64,000 nt of DNA from Candidatus Acidulidesulfobacter diazotrophicus (GTDB taxonomy: Bacteria; SZUA-79; Acidulodesulfobacterales; Acidulodesulfobacteraceae), in NCBI GenBank assembly GCA_004195025.1, contig SGBB01000006.1:56798-120797 (forward strand), written 5' to 3'. Shown piece by piece: positions 1 to 9,422 of the stretch (positions are counted from its first letter, which is position 1; every line of letters begins with the position of its first letter). Made by a program: the position numbers and the translations under genes. The notes under the pieces are model-generated. The model did no database searches. It saw only the letters and a list, made by a program, of their open reading frames with translations, and had not been told where the DNA came from.

Positions 1-2511
1 AGGCATATTATAACAAAAATCTCTTCCGAGTTTTCTTCTCTTTGATAAAGTTAAATATAATTTTTCTTTTGCTCTTGTTATGCCTACATAACACAGTCTT
101 CTTTCTTCTTCTATAGCCGACTGGTCCATAAGAGATCTTGAATGCGGGAAAGTATTTTCTTCCATTCCAGTCAAAAACACGACAGGAAATTCCAATCCTT
201 TTGCGCTATGCAATGTCATCAAAGAAACAAATGAATTATCTAATGTATTATTACTATTATAACCGCTGCTGCCGTCAGATAATTTACCTGCATTGTTTAT
301 TTCGTCATTTATGGCGCTCTGGTCTAAGAAATCGGTAATATCTCCAAATTCCATAGATGCATTTATAAGCTCTTCAATATTTTCTATTCTGTTCTGATTT
401 ATTATATTGTTATCGTCGTTTGATTTATCGGATAATCCTTTAAGCATAGCTTCATACCCTGATTCTTTGTAAATCAGGTTTATAACAGATGCGGCATTTA
501 ATATTTCGTCTCCGTTATATATGTAAATTTCTTTATTAATAGCAATACTGTTATCAATTCTGGTGCTGCTATCGCTGCTCATGCCGACAACGGCATTAGC
601 ATTAGCATTAGCATTAGCATTAATTTCATTATCGGTATTAATATCACTGTTAAAAATAGACACTTCATTTAAGGTATTATTGCCAATCTCGGTATTTTTA
701 AACTTATTATTATTAGCAATAGACGCATCATTGCTAATAGCATTAGCATTAATTTTGATATCGGCAGCAATATTATTAACAATAGACGTACCATTTAACA
801 TATTATTGCCAATTTCAATATTTTTATCATTTTTTTCAGGTTTATCAAAAAAAATCAAAATCCTTGCTTTTTCTATCAAATCAAAATAATTTTTAATATT
901 CTTAATTTTAGATTTTAAAATGCCATTAAACAAACCTGCTTTATAGGATTCTAATAAATCCATATTATTCTGCCTCGCTGTCTCTTCCATATTTTTAACG
1001 GTTTTTTCACCGATGCCGATAGGTATAGCCTGGACGCTTCTTTCAAAATTTACAGTATCTTTTGGATTAACGGCAAACCTGAGATAAGATAAAATGTCCT
1101 TTATTTCCATTCTTTGATAAAACTTAAATCCGCCGTATATATTATAAGAAACATTTTCTTTTAAAAGCATATCTTCTATAATTCTTGATTGTCTGTTTGC
1201 TCTGTATAAAACTGCTATATCCGATTTTGAATAACCGTCAAATCTTATCAATCTTTTTATTTCTCTTGCTATATAAACAGCTTCGCTAATATCGCTGCCT
1301 GCTTTATAAACAGTTATTATACTGCCGTTTTCTTTGTCGGTTCTAAGAGTTTTCGGTTTTCTTCTTTTATTCTCGCTTACTAAACCCGAAGCCGCCGCCA
1401 GTATGTTTTTTGACGATCTATAATTTTTTTCTAATTTTATAACTTTACATCCTTTAAAATAATCTTCAAATCTTAAAATATTTTCTACATTTGCTCCCCT
1501 AAAACTGTATATAGACTGATCGTCGTCACCTACAACGCAGATATTGTTGTGATTTTTACATAAGAGTTTAACAAGTTTATCCTGAGCAAGATTAGTATCT
1601 TGAAATTCATCAACCATAATATACTTATAACGGTTTGAATAATAATCTATTATATCGGGAAAATTAGCGAACAGCTTTACCGTATTAAAAATCATATCGG
1701 CAAAATCCATCGCATTGTTTTCCTTAAGCCTTTTTTGATACTCTTCATAAATTTTTGCGAGATTTTCATCCCATGGTTTAATATTTAAAAAAGCTTCTTC
1801 GCATGTTATTAAAGAATTTTTATTTTTTTCTACAAAATATTTTACTTTTGACGAAGTAAATATTTTTTCGTTTATATTCAGAGCTTTTATTGAAGCATTA
1901 ATAAGTTTTGAGGCATCGTCGTCGTCCATTATCACGAAAGATGAATTATAGCCTAATGCAGATGCATGTTTTCTCAGCACTTTAAGGCAAAAAGAATGGA
2001 ATGTGGAAAACTCCGGCAATGAAGGTGAAGATTCTTGAAAATTTTGGAAATTATTGCCTCCGCTGCCGCTGCTATTATAGTTATTATCTGCTGTATTATT
2101 GCGGCTATTATTTATTAAACCGTCATTTTCATAATTATTTTTGTTATTATTATTATATTCACTATTATTATAATTATTTTTAGGATTATTATTACTGTTG
2201 CCGTCATAATAATCATTATTTAGATGAGGCGCGGCATCGGTCTGAAATTTTGCACCATGTGATTTATTTGCAACCAATTTTTTAATTCTTTCTTTCATTT
2301 CTTTAGCGGCTTTGTTTGTAAACGTAACGCCCAGAATATTATAAGATTTTGCTTTACCTGTTTCTATCAAATGCAGCGCCCTTAACGTAATAACCCGTGT
2401 TTTCCCGGAACCCGCTCCCGCAAGTATAAGAAGAGGTCCTTCGGTGCATTTAACAGCCTCAAGCTGTTCTGCGTTTAAACCGTCTAAATAATTATAATCG
2501 GAATGCTTCAT
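1..2511 (-). CDS. UvrD/PcrA-type superfamily 1 DNA helicase, 3' end outside the window
   Basis: ATP-dependent 3'-5' DNA helicase of the UvrD/Rep/PcrA group, acting in nucleotide excision repair, mismatch repair and clearing of replication blocks. The frame is open from an ATG at 2511 to base 1 (837 codons) and continues off the window. Seen in order: Walker A AGAGSGKT (residues 31-38), motif Ia VTFTNKAAKEM, motif Ib TFHSFC, Walker B VDEFQDTN, motif III GDDDQSIYSFRGA, motif IV KNYRSSKNIL, motif V LHSAKGLEF and motif VI YVGITRAKEKLYL. Two long Asn-rich inserts are odd: about 75 residues between motifs Ia and Ib (bases 2020-2240), where relatives have a short loop, and about 110 residues at bases 540-860, which includes an Ala-Asn run encoded by a GCATTA hexamer repeat (about 591-630). 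PcrA versus UvrD versus Rep cannot be settled without the C-terminus. Confidence 0.93.
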   Translation of the reverse strand, partial: MKHSDYNYLDGLNAEQLEAVKCTEGPLLILAGAGSGKTRVITLRALHLIETGKAKSYNILGVTFTNKAAKEMKERIKKLVANKSHGAKFQTDAAPHLNNDYYDGNSNNNPKNNYNNSEYNNNNKNNYENDGLINNSRNNTADNNYNSSGSGGNNFQNFQESSPSLPEFSTFHSFCLKVLRKHASALGYNSSFVIMDDDDASKLINASIKALNINEKIFTSSKVKYFVEKNKNSLITCEEAFLNIKPWDENLAKIYEEYQKRLKENNAMDFADMIFNTVKLFANFPDIIDYYSNRYKYIMVDEFQDTNLAQDKLVKLLCKNHNNICVVGDDDQSIYSFRGANVENILRFEDYFKGCKVIKLEKNYRSSKNILAAASGLVSENKRRKPKTLRTDKENGSIITVYKAGSDISEAVYIAREIKRLIRFDGYSKSDIAVLYRANRQSRIIEDMLLKENVSYNIYGGFKFYQRMEIKDILSYLRFAVNPKDTVNFERSVQAIPIGIGEKTVKNMEETARQNNMDLLESYKAGLFNGILKSKIKNIKNYFDLIEKARILIFFDKPEKNDKNIEIGNNMLNGTSIVNNIAADIKINANAISNDASIANNNKFKNTEIGNNTLNEVSIFNSDINTDNEINANANANANAVVGMSSDSSTRIDNSIAINKEIYIYNGDEILNAASVINLIYKESGYEAMLKGLSDKSNDDNNIINQNRIENIEELINASMEFGDITDFLDQSAINDEINNAGKLSDGSSGYNSNNTLDNSFVSLMTLHSAKGLEFPVVFLTGMEENTFPHSRSLMDQSAIEEERRLCYVGITRAKEKLYLTLSKRRKLGRDFCYNMP

Positions 2512-2553
2512 ATTTTTTCACTGTTTTCACTTATTTAATATGTAAAATTTATA

Positions 2554-2630
2554 ATTATTTATTATTTATTATTTATTATTTATTATTTATTATTTATTAT
2601 TTAACATTTAACATTTAACATTTAACATTT
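2554..2630. repeat. Heptanucleotide tandem repeats downstream of glmS
   Basis: About seven TTATTAT-type 7-mers (2554-2602) pass directly into four AACATTT 7-mers (2603-2630), between the helicase start and the glmS stop. There is no coding potential. A switch from one 7-mer to a one-base variant is typical of slippage growth. Confidence 0.85.
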
Positions 2631-2696
2631 TCTTCTATATTAAATAATTGTAAAGCAACTAATCGGTTTTTATAATTTTTTTTTATTTTAACAAAT

Positions 2697-4865
2697 TTAT
2701 TCTACCGTCACGCTTTTTGCTAAATTTCTCGGCTGGTCTATATCTGTTCCTTTCAAAGCGGCAATATGGTATGCAAAAAGCTGAAGCGGAACAGTAAACA
2801 ATATAGGACTCAAAATTTCCGAAGTATCGGGGATTTTTATTAAATCGGATAATCCTTTTATATCAGGATCGTAATCCGCCAATGCTATGACGCGTCCGCC
2901 TCTCGCTTTAATTTCTTCTATATTGGAAATAGTTTTAGGCGCAAGCAGATTATTAGACAAAAGAAACATAACAGGCATATTTTCGTCAACAAGCGCAATA
3001 GGACCATGCTTCATTTCTCCCGAAGGATAGCCTTCGGCATGTATATAGGATATTTCTTTTAATTTCAGTGCGCCTTCAAGCGCAACCGGATATAAAATAC
3101 CTCTGCCGAGATATAAAAAATTTGAGCTTTTATAGTATTTTTTTGCAATATTTTGTATGCTTTCGTTAAGAGATAAAATTTCTTCAATCTTTTGAGGCAG
3201 CGAAATCAAATCGCTAAAAAAATTATCCGAAATGCTACAATTTATACCCATTTCCTGCCTTAAATAAAGAGCAAAAAGTATGCCGCATAATACCTGGGAA
3301 GTAAATGCTTTTGTAGAAGCAACGCCTATTTCCGGTCCTGCGTGGGTATATATTACTCCTTTGTTGGAAAGAGTCGTAATCTGCGAACCAGGAACATTGC
3401 AGATTGATATAATTTTAGCTTTTCTGCCTCTTACAATTTCTAACGCGCTATTTGTATCTGCAGTTTCGCCTGATTGCGAGACACCTACGACAATATCTGT
3501 TTCTTGAACCGGAAATCTTCCGTATCTGAATTCTGAACCGTAATCTACTGTAACAGGCAAGCCGCAGAGATTTTCAATAACATTTTTAATGATTAGCGAA
3601 GCATAATAAGACGAACCGCAAGCAATAAAAATAACTCTATCGGCTGAAGCAATATCTTTTTTTGTAAGTCTTAGTCCTTCTAAAGCTATTTTAGCATTTC
3701 CAAAATTTTTTAAATTTATATTATTTATATTACTTATATTACTTGAGTTATTTGTATTATTTATATTACTTGAGTTATTTGTATTATTTATATTATTTTG
3801 ATTGTCTGCATTGTTTGCATGCGCAGAATTTTTTCCGTCTGAATTATTAAAAATATTCCCGCTATTTTGTCTGTATGCTTCAATATCTTCAATATTATTT
3901 TTATCCGTTTTATCAGCCGCTCCGCAGCCGGCTCTTTTTGTATTTGTTTTCTTAAATAAAATTCTTGAATTAAAACCTTCAAGAATACTTGACGGCTGTT
4001 CAAAAATTTCCTTCTGCATAAAATGGGAAAAACCTGATTTAGCAGATTTAGAAGCATCCCATTTTATAGTATTAACTTCAATTTTTGATTTCTTGCCTTT
4101 AAAGTTTGTTATGTCTAATTTACCATCGTTATAATAAGCAATTTCTCCGTTTTTTAAATATATAACATCGTTTGAATATTCAAGCAATGCAGAAATATCG
4201 CTTGCAACAAATAAATTTTTGTCTTTTTTTGCAAGGACTAGAGGCGGACCAAATTTTACGGCAGCCATAGCTTTTTCTTTTGCGTATAAAATAGCTATCG
4301 CAAAAGAACCTTTTAATTCCAATGACGATTTCCTTACCGCTTCAAGAAAAGAATTTCCTTTTAAAATATAATCTTCAATTAAATGAGCAATAATCTCTGA
4401 ATCGGTTTCGGTTTTAAATTTATGATTATTCTTTAAAAGTTTTTCTTTTAATTGCAGATAATTTTCTATTATACCGTTATGAACAATTGCAATATCTCCC
4501 GAGCAATCCAAATGCGGATGCGCATTCTCGTCGCTAGGTTTCCCGTGCGTAGCCCATCTTATATGCCCTATAGCAAGGTCGGATTGGATAGTCGCATTGG
4601 ATGAAATAGGATTAGATTGAATCGCATTAGATGAAATTGCATTAGGTAAGTTCTGGCTTTTACATTGAATTTCCGCTATCTCCGTAAAAAGATTGATAAG
4701 TTTCCCCGACTTTTTAATATATTTTATATTATTATCGTTTAAATCAAAATATGCTATACCTGAAGAATCATAACCTCTGTATTCTAAATTTTTCAGCCCG
4801 TTAAGAACAACTGCAACGCCGCTTTCTTCGGGTATATTCCCCGCAAAACCCATTATTCCGCACAT
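2697..4865 (-). CDS. glmS: Glutamine--fructose-6-phosphate aminotransferase (isomerizing)
   Basis: Makes glucosamine-6-phosphate from fructose-6-phosphate and glutamine, the entry step to UDP-GlcNAc for peptidoglycan and lipid A. The N-terminal MCGIMGF places the catalytic Cys directly after Met (class II glutaminase). HIRWATHGKP (about 101-110) and the glutaminase fold follow, then two SIS sugar-isomerase domains (CGSSYYAS, GVSQSGETADT) and the invariant C-terminus DQPRNLAKSVTVE. At 722 residues it is about 110 longer than usual. One insert (about 68-95) repeats SSNAIQSN-like units. Another, between glutaminase and SIS domains (about 300-395), repeats INNTNNSSN, matching a 27-bp DNA duplication at about 3725-3795. 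glmU lies upstream in the same direction, so the two genes form a UDP-GlcNAc pair. Confidence 0.96.
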   Translation of the reverse strand: MCGIMGFAGNIPEESGVAVVLNGLKNLEYRGYDSSGIAYFDLNDNNIKYIKKSGKLINLFTEIAEIQCKSQNLPNAISSNAIQSNPISSNATIQSDLAIGHIRWATHGKPSDENAHPHLDCSGDIAIVHNGIIENYLQLKEKLLKNNHKFKTETDSEIIAHLIEDYILKGNSFLEAVRKSSLELKGSFAIAILYAKEKAMAAVKFGPPLVLAKKDKNLFVASDISALLEYSNDVIYLKNGEIAYYNDGKLDITNFKGKKSKIEVNTIKWDASKSAKSGFSHFMQKEIFEQPSSILEGFNSRILFKKTNTKRAGCGAADKTDKNNIEDIEAYRQNSGNIFNNSDGKNSAHANNADNQNNINNTNNSSNINNTNNSSNISNINNINLKNFGNAKIALEGLRLTKKDIASADRVIFIACGSSYYASLIIKNVIENLCGLPVTVDYGSEFRYGRFPVQETDIVVGVSQSGETADTNSALEIVRGRKAKIISICNVPGSQITTLSNKGVIYTHAGPEIGVASTKAFTSQVLCGILFALYLRQEMGINCSISDNFFSDLISLPQKIEEILSLNESIQNIAKKYYKSSNFLYLGRGILYPVALEGALKLKEISYIHAEGYPSGEMKHGPIALVDENMPVMFLLSNNLLAPKTISNIEEIKARGGRVIALADYDPDIKGLSDLIKIPDTSEILSPILFTVPLQLFAYHIAALKGTDIDQPRNLAKSVTVE

Positions 4866-4920
4866 GTATTTATTTGTAATAAATAATAAAAATTAATTTA
4901 AAATTATATTTGTTTATATT

Positions 4921-5107
4921 TGTTAAAACTTATTAAGATTTATTAAAATTTATTAAGATTTATTAAGATTTGTTAAAACTTATTAAGATTTGTTAAAACT
5001 TATTAAGATTTGTTAAAACTTATTAAGATTTATTAAGATTTATTAAAACTTATTAAGATTTATTAAAACTTATTAAGATTTATTAAAACTTATTAAGATT
5101 TATTAAA
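4921..5107. repeat. 20-bp-period tandem repeat between glmU and glmS
   Basis: Alternating 10-base units TATTAAAACT and TATTAAGATT, slightly degenerate at the left and almost perfect from 5041, fill most of the gap between the glmU stop and the glmS start. A-tracts recur at helical phase, so the DNA may be intrinsically bent. It lies in what would be the glmS leader. No glmS ribozyme was seen. Confidence 0.85.
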
Positions 5108-5157
5108 ATATGTATTGTATTTTGTATTAAATATATTTTGTCTTATATATTATAATA

Positions 5158-6828
5158 TTATTCACTTTCATTATCTATATTTTTTAATTCCTTTAATTTT
5201 TTTAATCTTTTTAGCGTCCATCCTTCTTTGTTAATTTGTTTAACCCTTGAAATAGCAAGGCTGCCTTCCTGAACATTTTTAACAACGGTTGTGCCTGAAG
5301 CAACATAAGAATCTTTCTCAATAGTGACGGGAGCTATTAATTGAGAATCCGAACCTATAAAACAGTTATTTTTTATAATTGTCTTATGCTTATTGGAGCC
5401 GTCATAATTGCAAGTGATGACGCCTGCGCCAATATTAACGTTATCTCCGATCTCGCTATCTCCGATATAAGACAAGTGTGATGCTTTAGAGCTTTCCCCT
5501 ATAACTGAATTTTTAACTTCTACAAAATTTCCAATTTTAGCATTATTTTTTATATAAGTTTTAGGTCTCAATCTTGCAAAAGGTCCAATATTTACTTCAT
5601 CCCCCACAATCACGTCTTCAAGAACCGAATAGCTTTTAATAACCGAATTTTTGCCTATGACAGAATTTTTAACTATTGCTCCGCATTCTATAACTGCATT
5701 CCCTTCTATTTTAGAATTGCCCGATAAAAAACATCCTGGATATAGGGTTGCTTTTTCTGAAATAACAACATTACTTCCTATATAGATATTATCCGTTGAA
5801 ATAAAATTAACATCTTGTTTTTCTATTAAATCGTTTATAATTCTTTTCTGCATTAAGCTGCTGCATTGCATAAGCTCGGTTTTGGTATTTACTCCCATAA
5901 GTTCATATTTATTATAATCGTTTACTCCGATAAAACTTTGAACTTTTAATGACTGGTTGTAAAATATTGAAATAATATCGGTTAAATAATATTCTTTTTT
6001 AGAATTATTGTTGTCTATAAAATTTATAAAATTTGTAAAATGTTTTAACTTAACCGCATAAATGGCTGAATTGACTTCTTTTATGATTTGAAGAGCGTTA
6101 TTATCAGGGTATTTTGCTATTTCTTGCTGTTCAATGATACTTTTAACAAAATTTTTATCGTCTTTTAATATCCTTCCGTAAGAAAAAGGATTTTCGGTTT
6201 CAAAAGACAAAACGGTCAAATCATCGTCTGACTCATTATGAAATTTTATTAGTTTATATAGAGTATCTTTAGTTATTAAAGGCACATCGCAAGGTAAAAT
6301 TAATATATTTTCGGCATTGCCGCTATTTTTATTAATACTTTCAAATAATTTAGCAGCTTGTTTAGCCGCATCGCCGGTTCCTAAATATTTATCCTGAACG
6401 GCAAAATCTATAGTTATTCCGCAATTTTTAAAAATATACTCATTTTTAATATAATCTTTTATTTGCTCTCCTTTATGCCCTATAACTATTATTATTCTGT
6501 CTATTATACCTGTTGAATTATAATCTATATTATCCTTTTTAAATATTTTATCTGCTTTATTTATAGGGTTAATATCTTCATTGTTTATACTATTTTTTAT
6601 ACTAATAGCTCTTGTAGTTCTTATTTCGGACGATAAGGGTGTTCCGCTATTATTTATATTATTTATATCCATTGAATCGTTTATTTTCAAAAGTTCGGAT
6701 ATAATATAATATATCATAGGCTTTTCTAAAATAGGCACTAAACCCTTGGGAACATCGGAACGCATTCTTATACCCAAGCCTCCCGCAAGAATTACGGCAG
6801 TATAATTAGTCTTCTTAATTGTATTCAT
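5158..6828 (-). CDS. glmU: Bifunctional GlcNAc-1-P uridyltransferase / GlcN-1-P acetyltransferase
   Basis: Acetylates glucosamine-1-phosphate and couples it to UTP to give UDP-GlcNAc in the cytoplasm. The N-terminus has the nucleotidyltransferase signature LAGGLGIRMRSDVPKGL (the family usually has LAAGxGTRM, so Ala to Gly and Thr to Ile are small departures). ILPCDVPLI is the metal and UTP site region. The C-terminal half is a left-handed beta helix of hexapeptide repeats (IGKNSVIKSYSVLEDVIVGD) with SHLSYIGDSEIGDNVNIGAG and TCNYDG of the acetyltransferase site. Length is 556 against about 456 residues, mostly because of an Asn/Ile/Asp-rich insert at about 52-105, early in the uridyltransferase domain. 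The gene ends in a charged Lys/Leu tail and lies upstream of glmS. Confidence 0.95.
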   Translation of the reverse strand: MNTIKKTNYTAVILAGGLGIRMRSDVPKGLVPILEKPMIYYIISELLKINDSMDINNINNSGTPLSSEIRTTRAISIKNSINNEDINPINKADKIFKKDNIDYNSTGIIDRIIIVIGHKGEQIKDYIKNEYIFKNCGITIDFAVQDKYLGTGDAAKQAAKLFESINKNSGNAENILILPCDVPLITKDTLYKLIKFHNESDDDLTVLSFETENPFSYGRILKDDKNFVKSIIEQQEIAKYPDNNALQIIKEVNSAIYAVKLKHFTNFINFIDNNNSKKEYYLTDIISIFYNQSLKVQSFIGVNDYNKYELMGVNTKTELMQCSSLMQKRIINDLIEKQDVNFISTDNIYIGSNVVISEKATLYPGCFLSGNSKIEGNAVIECGAIVKNSVIGKNSVIKSYSVLEDVIVGDEVNIGPFARLRPKTYIKNNAKIGNFVEVKNSVIGESSKASHLSYIGDSEIGDNVNIGAGVITCNYDGSNKHKTIIKNNCFIGSDSQLIAPVTIEKDSYVASGTTVVKNVQEGSLAISRVKQINKEGWTLKRLKKLKELKNIDNESE

Positions 6829-6939
6829 ATGTATTATGTATTATATATGTTTAACTATTTTTTTATATATCTCAAAATTACCTATGTAAATTTATATACG
6901 GAATCCCTGCTTTTGCTGAAATGACTATATACTATATTA

Positions 6940-7043
6940 ATTTATTATTCAATATTAATTTATTATTCAATATTAATTTATTATTCAATATTAATTTATT
7001 ATTCAATATTAATTTATTATTCAATATTAATTTATTATTCAAT
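6940..7043. repeat. 18-bp tandem repeat between the ubiB-like gene and glmU
   Basis: Nearly six perfect copies of an 18-base unit (ATTCAATATTAATTTATT) lie between the stop of the UbiB-type gene and the start of glmU. The copies are identical, which suggests recent expansion. No gene was found here. Confidence 0.9.
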
Positions 7044-7080
7044 GTATAAATTATTTACTTAATTTAATAAAAAATAATTT

Positions 7081-8727
7081 TTACCGTCTATGCCTGAAAA
7101 CATCTAACATCGTAGAATAACCGTAAGTGGTTTTTATAGGCATACTCAATGAGATAAATATTACTATGAATGAAATAAACAAACCGGCTGCAAGAAAATA
7201 CGGGTTCTTATTTTCAATAAAAATCAATGCCGAAGCAAGTCCGATAAAACCGCCGATTAATGCCATAATCAGCCTTTTTATAATATGTATTAAAAAATTT
7301 TCTAATCCGGAAATATTTTCAGGATGAATTTTAACTCTAAACTCTTCTTCGTAAGCGGCATGCATAACCCTTTTAGTGTCTAAAACAAACTGCTTAACTT
7401 CGTTAAATACGCTTTTAATTATATTAACTGGAGACATCTTTTCCCCTAAAGATGTACGGCTTACATATTTCTTTGCAACGGGGACTATATCTTTTACAAG
7501 ATTATATGTAGGGTCTATTGCCGTACCTATTCCTTCAAGAACAGCCGCCGTTTTAAAAATATATACTAAATTTTGGGGGAGTTCAAAAGGAAAAGCATAA
7601 AAACTTTTCATAATTTCATTTATAATATCCTGAATTTTTCTATTTGATATATCTTTTTGAGATAATACTTTATATAGCTTTTCTGCAGCTTTCTCTAAAA
7701 GCTGTCTTGAAACTTCTTTATTTATAATTCCAAGCGCATAATAAGCGTCTATAATCTCCGGAATATTTTGTTTAATTCCTGCAAGCACGGCTTTAATTAA
7801 ATTTTCTTTTGTTTCTTCCGATACATGAATTACAAGGCCAAAATCAAGAACTATTATTCTGCCTTTATCGTCAACTAATATGTTTCCCGGATGCGGGTCG
7901 GCATGAATAACTCCTTTAATCAATGATTGATACAGATAAAATTCAATAAGCCTGTCTAAAACAACTTTAGGGTTCAAACTATTTTTTTTAAGACTTTCTA
8001 TATCGTTAATTTTAACTCCTTTATAGAAATCCATCACAAGAATATTTTTTGAATTTAATTCGGTATAAATATCTGGAATAATTATCCACTCTAAATCTTT
8101 TGAAAATTTTTTAAATTCCTTAACATTTTGTACTTCATGTATAAGATCCATTTCTTCATAAATTGTAATTTCAAACTCTTTTAAAACAACGGAAATTGAA
8201 ATTATAGATTTATTATCGGGGAAAAAAATCCCGATATAATTTAAAACATTTTTAAGAGTTGATATATCGCTGCTGACATTTTTTTCAATATCAGGTCTGA
8301 TAACTTTTACAATAACTTGCTTGCCTTTATAAACAGCTTTATAAACCTGAGCAACTGAAGCCGCTGCAAAAGCTTCTTCATTAAATTCTTCAAAAATTTC
8401 TTTTATAGGTTTATTGCCAAAATCTTTTTCAATTATCGGTTTAATAAATTTAAAAGAAACAGGCGGGACTTCATCTTGCAGCGTAGCAAGCTGTGTCAGA
8501 TACTGCTCGGGCAAAAAATCGGCTCTTGTTGAAATAACCTGCGCTAATTTAATAAAAGTGGGTCCTAAAGAAGCTATCAGGGACGTAAGCCGTTTAGCGG
8601 CATTAGTGTGATATGCATCTGATAAATTTCTTCTTTTTCCAAATATTATAAATTTTTTTTGGGTAATAAGGATATAAAAAATAAAAGGGAATACTTTAAA
8701 AAAAATGTATAAATTTCTTTTAATCAA
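7081..8727 (-). CDS. ABC1/UbiB-family atypical kinase (ubiquinone/lipid-linked)
   Basis: Membrane-tethered protein of the ABC1/AarF/UbiB family, whose members support quinone biosynthesis by ATPase activity. The family hallmarks are visible: GPTFIKLAQVISTR, the Ala-rich loop AAASVAQVY with KVIRP lysine, DPHPGNILVDD and LDFGLV (metal binding), and two C-terminal membrane segments (about residues 485-530). The signature KxGQ reads KLAQ here, a Gly to Ala change. Length (548) is normal, with no Asn-rich insert. The start is TTG at 8727, with AAAAGG about 11 bases upstream. No other quinone genes are nearby, so the physiological partner is unknown. Confidence 0.9.
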   Translation of the reverse strand: MIKRNLYIFFKVFPFIFYILITQKKFIIFGKRRNLSDAYHTNAAKRLTSLIASLGPTFIKLAQVISTRADFLPEQYLTQLATLQDEVPPVSFKFIKPIIEKDFGNKPIKEIFEEFNEEAFAAASVAQVYKAVYKGKQVIVKVIRPDIEKNVSSDISTLKNVLNYIGIFFPDNKSIISISVVLKEFEITIYEEMDLIHEVQNVKEFKKFSKDLEWIIIPDIYTELNSKNILVMDFYKGVKINDIESLKKNSLNPKVVLDRLIEFYLYQSLIKGVIHADPHPGNILVDDKGRIIVLDFGLVIHVSEETKENLIKAVLAGIKQNIPEIIDAYYALGIINKEVSRQLLEKAAEKLYKVLSQKDISNRKIQDIINEIMKSFYAFPFELPQNLVYIFKTAAVLEGIGTAIDPTYNLVKDIVPVAKKYVSRTSLGEKMSPVNIIKSVFNEVKQFVLDTKRVMHAAYEEEFRVKIHPENISGLENFLIHIIKRLIMALIGGFIGLASALIFIENKNPYFLAAGLFISFIVIFISLSMPIKTTYGYSTMLDVFRHRR

Positions 8728-9099
8728 TATAAATTAACCTTTTAACGAATATTATGTATATATATTATTTATATATTTTATATTATTTCTATATTTTATA
8801 TTATTTCTATATTCTATATACAAAATTATTTTCAGAACTGTAAACCTGAATTATTAAATTTTAGCATAAATATTTTAAATAAATATTATTTATATATATT
8901 ATATATGCAAAATATATATAAAATTATCTTGCAGCAACAATATTAGAATTAATATTAAGACATTATACCGGAATAATAAATAATCTAAAGATTTTATATT
9001 ATTATAATATTAAATTCAAAATAATTCAAATTTTTATTTAGTTGGTTAGTTAGAGGGTTAAATCTATTTTTAGGATTATATTTTATATGTATTAAGAAG
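8728..9099. other. Intergenic AT-rich stretch, no gene seen
   Basis: Simple TATTATTTC/TATATA-type sequence, including a short tandem block near 8760-8815. No open frame or RNA gene was recognised. Confidence 0.5.
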
Positions 9100-9127
9100 A
9101 GCTCCCCTCCTTAGCAGGAGGGGAGCT
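9100..9127 (-). terminator. Strong GC hairpin downstream of hcp
   Basis: A perfect 11-bp stem (AGCTCCCCTCC, loop TTAGCA, GGAGGGGAGCT) in AT-rich surroundings. It lies 270 bases past the hcp stop and before the UbiB-type gene on the same strand. The run of T after the stem is poor on either strand, so termination is inferred from position and stability. Confidence 0.55.
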
Positions 9128-9258
9128 TTATACATTTAAGGCAGTCAACTTTAGGCGATTTAAAATAAATAATTTAATTTACTTAATTTTAAACTTAAAC
9201 TAGAACTTGCATTGCTTGCTTGCAATGCTTATTTAGCATGCTCATTGACCATTGCTTT

Positions 9259-9422
9259 CTTATTTATTTATATAAAGAATGCTTTCTTAAACGCTTGCGT
9301 TAAACAATTGCATTACTTACTTGCTTGTATTGCTTGCTTATTTATTTATATAAAGAATGCTTTCTTAAACGCTTGCGTTAAATAATTGCATTGCTTACTT
9401 ATTTATATAAAGAAGGCTTTCT
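9259..9422. repeat. Tandem copies derived from the hcp 3' end
   Basis: Two copies of a block (TATTTATTTATATAAAGAAT followed by GCTTTCTTAAACGCTTGCGT) start near 9261 and 9339, about 78 bases apart. A third, partial copy at about 9398-9422 is the last codons of hcp (SLLYINK and stop). The downstream copies therefore look like duplications of the coding 3' end. Short TTGCTTGCTTG tracts lie between them. Confidence 0.75.

Noticed and set aside
563..889. Plus-strand 108-codon hydrophobic frame
   Set aside because: Antisense shadow of the helicase gene; the Leu/Ala pattern comes from the GCATTA repeat and Asn-rich codons of the real frame.
4866..5157. glmS ribozyme upstream of glmS
   Set aside because: The region is almost wholly the 20-bp tandem repeat; no conserved core can be placed, and the ribozyme is typical of Firmicutes.
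6940..7043. Tandem repeat considered as a CRISPR array
   Set aside because: Units are head-to-tail without spacers. The same holds for the repeats at 4921, 19405 and 57103. No cas gene is in the window.
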